DNA of 64,000 nucleotides from Candidatus Babeliales bacterium. Its GTDB lineage: Bacteria; Babelota; Babeliae; Babelales; Chromulinivoraceae. Below, one piece after another: positions 62,247 through 64,000 of this stretch. The notes under the pieces were generated by a model. The model searched no databases and had not been told where the DNA came from. It saw only the letters and a list, made by a program, of their open reading frames with translations. The stretch spans positions 46,901 through 110,900 of the forward strand of contig JBAZWT010000002.1 in assembly GCA_041660205.1 (NCBI GenBank), read 5' to 3'. The position numbers were made by a program, and so were the translations under genes. Positions within the stretch are counted from its first letter, which is position 1; each line of letters starts with the position of its first letter.

Positions 62247-64000
62247 CTATGACACTAATAAAAGCGCCACAATAGCCATTAATTTCACCAAAATATTTAA
62301 AGCTGGACCAGAAGTATCTTTAAACGGGTCTCCAACCATATCGCCGATAACTGCAGCTTTATGAGTGTCAGAACCTTTTCCGCCTAAATTACCTTTTTCA
62401 ATATATTTTTTAGCATTATCCCAAGCGCCGCCGCCATTAGCCATCATAAGCGCAAGAAGGATACCAACAACTGTTGATCCTACTAGCATACCACCAAGTG
62501 CATGTACGCCTAGCAAATAATAAACTATCATAGGACTAACGATTCCCAGGAGGCCAGGCGCAACCATCTCTCTTAGGGCTGCTTTCGTTGCAATTGAAAT
62601 ACATTGCTCGTAGTCAGGTTCAGCAGTACCTTCCATAATTCCTGGAATGTCTCTAAACTGACGACGAACTTCAAACACCATTTTCAAAGCTGCTTGGCTT
62701 ACTGAACGCATAGTCATCGATGAAACCAAGAAAGGAATTATGCCACCGATAAAGATGCCAACAAGAACTTTTGGTTGAAGCACATCAAGCTGTGCAATGT
62801 GAGCTGCTTTTGCAAATGCACTAAAAAGAGCAATTGCTGTCATAAGCGCAGAACCGATTGCAAAACCTTTACCGATTGCTGCTGTCGTGTTACCTAAAGC
62901 ATCAAGTCCATCAGTGATATCTCGCACTGGTTTTCCAAATCCTGACATTTCAGCAATACCACCAGCGTTATCCGCAATTGGACCATATGCATCTACTGTC
63001 ATTGAAATTCCAACGGTTGCAATCATAGCAACTGCTGAAAGAGCAATTCCATACAATCCACCGCCGTATGTAAACGAAGTTAAAATACTTGCACTAATCA
63101 AAATGGTAGGAAGAGCTGTTGATTCCATACCAACAGACAAACCATAGATAATATTTGTTGCTGCACCTGATTGTGCACTTTCTGCGATTTTACGAACTGG
63201 GCTCATGCCTGTGTAATATTCTGTCACAAGACCAATTGCAATACCAGAAACACAGCCAACTACTGACGCAATAAAGAAACACATATCAATGCCAAACATT
63301 GACATGTAAGCGTAAGCACCAGCCAAGAAGAATACGATTGCAACATAGGTTGAATTGCGAAGAAGAGCTGCTGGTGATTGTTTAATAAACAAACCAAATA
63401 AAATTCCAAACACTGAAGCTATCAGACCGATTGCTGAAAGAACTAGAGGAAGCGTCATGTATGCAACGCCCATATTCATGCTTGTTGCAAGAAGCAAACA
63501 AGAAATCATACCACCAATGTACGACTCGTAAATATCAGCACCCATACCTGCTGTATCACCAACGCAGTCACCAACGTTGTCAGCAATAACTGCCGGATTT
63601 CTAGGGTCATCTTCCGGAATACCAGCTTCAACTTTTCCAACTAAATCTGCACCAACGTCAGCTGACTTGGTGTAAATTCCACCGCCAACGCGAGCGAAAA
63701 ATGCAACTAAGCTCGTACCAGCTGCAAAAGCTGTAATAATTTGAGCGAAATTTGAATTATCAAAAAAGAAATAAAACAGGATGGTTAAGCCAAGAAGTCC
63801 GCAGCTTGCAACCGCAAATCCCATAACTCCGCCACCAAAAAATGCTACTAAGAGCGCAGCGCGTTCGCCGCTATCTTTTGCCGCACATGCTGTACGCACG
63901 TTTGCTTCAGTTGCTGCACGCATTCCTAAGAATCCTGCAACCATAGAAAGCAGAGCACTGCTCATAAAAACCATAGGAACTATTGAATTTTTTGTAAACA
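62247..64000 (-). CDS. hppA: Membrane-bound pyrophosphatase (K+-dependent type), 5' end outside window
   Basis: The frame is open to the window edge, so the first part (about 100-150 residues) is missing. Visible motifs: [20 protein letters not shown] and [18 protein letters not shown], the paired Asp clusters that bind Mg-pyrophosphate, '[17 protein letters not shown]', [16 protein letters not shown] and '[18 protein letters not shown]' at the end. Ala and Gly in [10 protein letters not shown] correspond to the K+-dependent family, which contains both H+ and Na+ pumps. It uses pyrophosphate to pump ions and suits an energy-limited parasite. Strong bidirectional terminator follows. Confidence 0.96.
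   Translation of the reverse strand, partial: FTKNSIVPMVFMSSALLSMVAGFLGMRAATEANVRTACAAKDSGERAALLVAFFGGGVMGFAVASCGLLGLTILFYFFFDNSNFAQIITAFAAGTSLVAFFARVGGGIYTKSADVGADLVGKVEAGIPEDDPRNPAVIADNVGDCVGDTAGMGADIYESYIGGMISCLLLATSMNMGVAYMTLPLVLSAIGLIASVFGILFGLFIKQSPAALLRNSTYVAIVFFLAGAYAYMSMFGIDMCFFIASVVGCVSGIAIGLVTEYYTGMSPVRKIAESAQSGAATNIIYGLSVGMESTALPTILISASILTSFTYGGGLYGIALSAVAMIATVGISMTVDAYGPIADNAGGIAEMSGFGKPVRDITDGLDALGNTTAAIGKGFAIGSALMTAIALFSAFAKAAHIAQLDVLQPKVLVGIFIGGIIPFLVSSMTMRSVSQAALKMVFEVRRQFRDIPGIMEGTAEPDYEQCISIATKAALREMVAPGLLGIVSPMIVYYLLGVHALGGMLVGSTVVGILLALMMANGGGAWDNAKKYIEKGNLGGKGSDTHKAAVIGDMVGDPFKDTSGPALNILVKLMAIVALLLVS

Overview
The window is an AT-rich, densely packed bacterial chromosome segment. 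Many genes encode small proteins with N-terminal signal peptides. Several large exported proteins look like outer-membrane beta-barrels ending in Phe, so the cell is probably Gram-negative. There are almost no biosynthetic genes. An ankyrin-repeat protein, a eukaryote-type deoxynucleoside kinase, a chlamydia-like class Ic ribonucleotide reductase and a photolyase stand beside the core machinery. This suggests a reduced-genome, host-associated bacterium. Candidatus Dependentiae (TM6/Babeliae) is my best guess from gene style alone; a Chlamydiae-like lineage is the main alternative. No 16S gene is present to settle it.

Layout: 1-10.7 kb holds the 3' end of a SulP permease, a histidine phosphatase, a photolyase and a run of short exported proteins showing local duplication (two related 138/146-aa proteins, two collagen-like/BclA-like proteins, one intact DUF1328 gene plus the relic of a second). 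10.8-15.4 kb carries a P-type cation ATPase and two beta-barrel candidates. 15.49-~25.2 kb is an accessory island: a tRNA-Arg(TCT) whose 3' end overlaps the last codons of a large serine recombinase, a HigBA-like toxin-antitoxin pair, a gene II/X-like replication protein, an ankyrin protein, a GIY-YIG nuclease, a phage-like protein and a nucleotidyltransferase/HI0074 pair. 25.3-29.0 kb has PhnA, an aldehyde dehydrogenase, a methyltransferase and a thioredoxin-fold protein.

29.0-33.2 kb holds an F-type ATP synthase cluster (c, two b-like subunits, delta, alpha) that stops at a terminator after alpha, so a, gamma, beta and epsilon must lie elsewhere, followed by the nucleoside kinase. 33.4-40 kb has an exported barrel-like protein, a remarkable exported protein derived from the editing (CP1) region of leucyl-tRNA synthetase, RecD2, a degenerate amidase paired with a GerMN-like protein, and a small membrane protein. 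40-49.7 kb contains a two-gene MscK-like mechanosensitive channel, a RecO-like protein, an M3 peptidase, UvrB and small exported proteins. 49.8-64 kb has an exported alpha/beta hydrolase, LeuRS, a NUDIX protein, Cys-rich exported peptides, a HolB-like/ComEC-like pair, NrdB and NrdA, a thioredoxin and the 3' part of a membrane pyrophosphatase.

Physiologically, the c-ring carries Na+-type ligands (Q32, E65, T66) and the pyrophosphatase carries the K+-dependent signature, so Na+ bioenergetics is possible. The most novel item is the freestanding LeuRS-CP1-like protein at 35.1-36.3 kb. It is notable because the window's own LeuRS has lost the threonines of its editing site.
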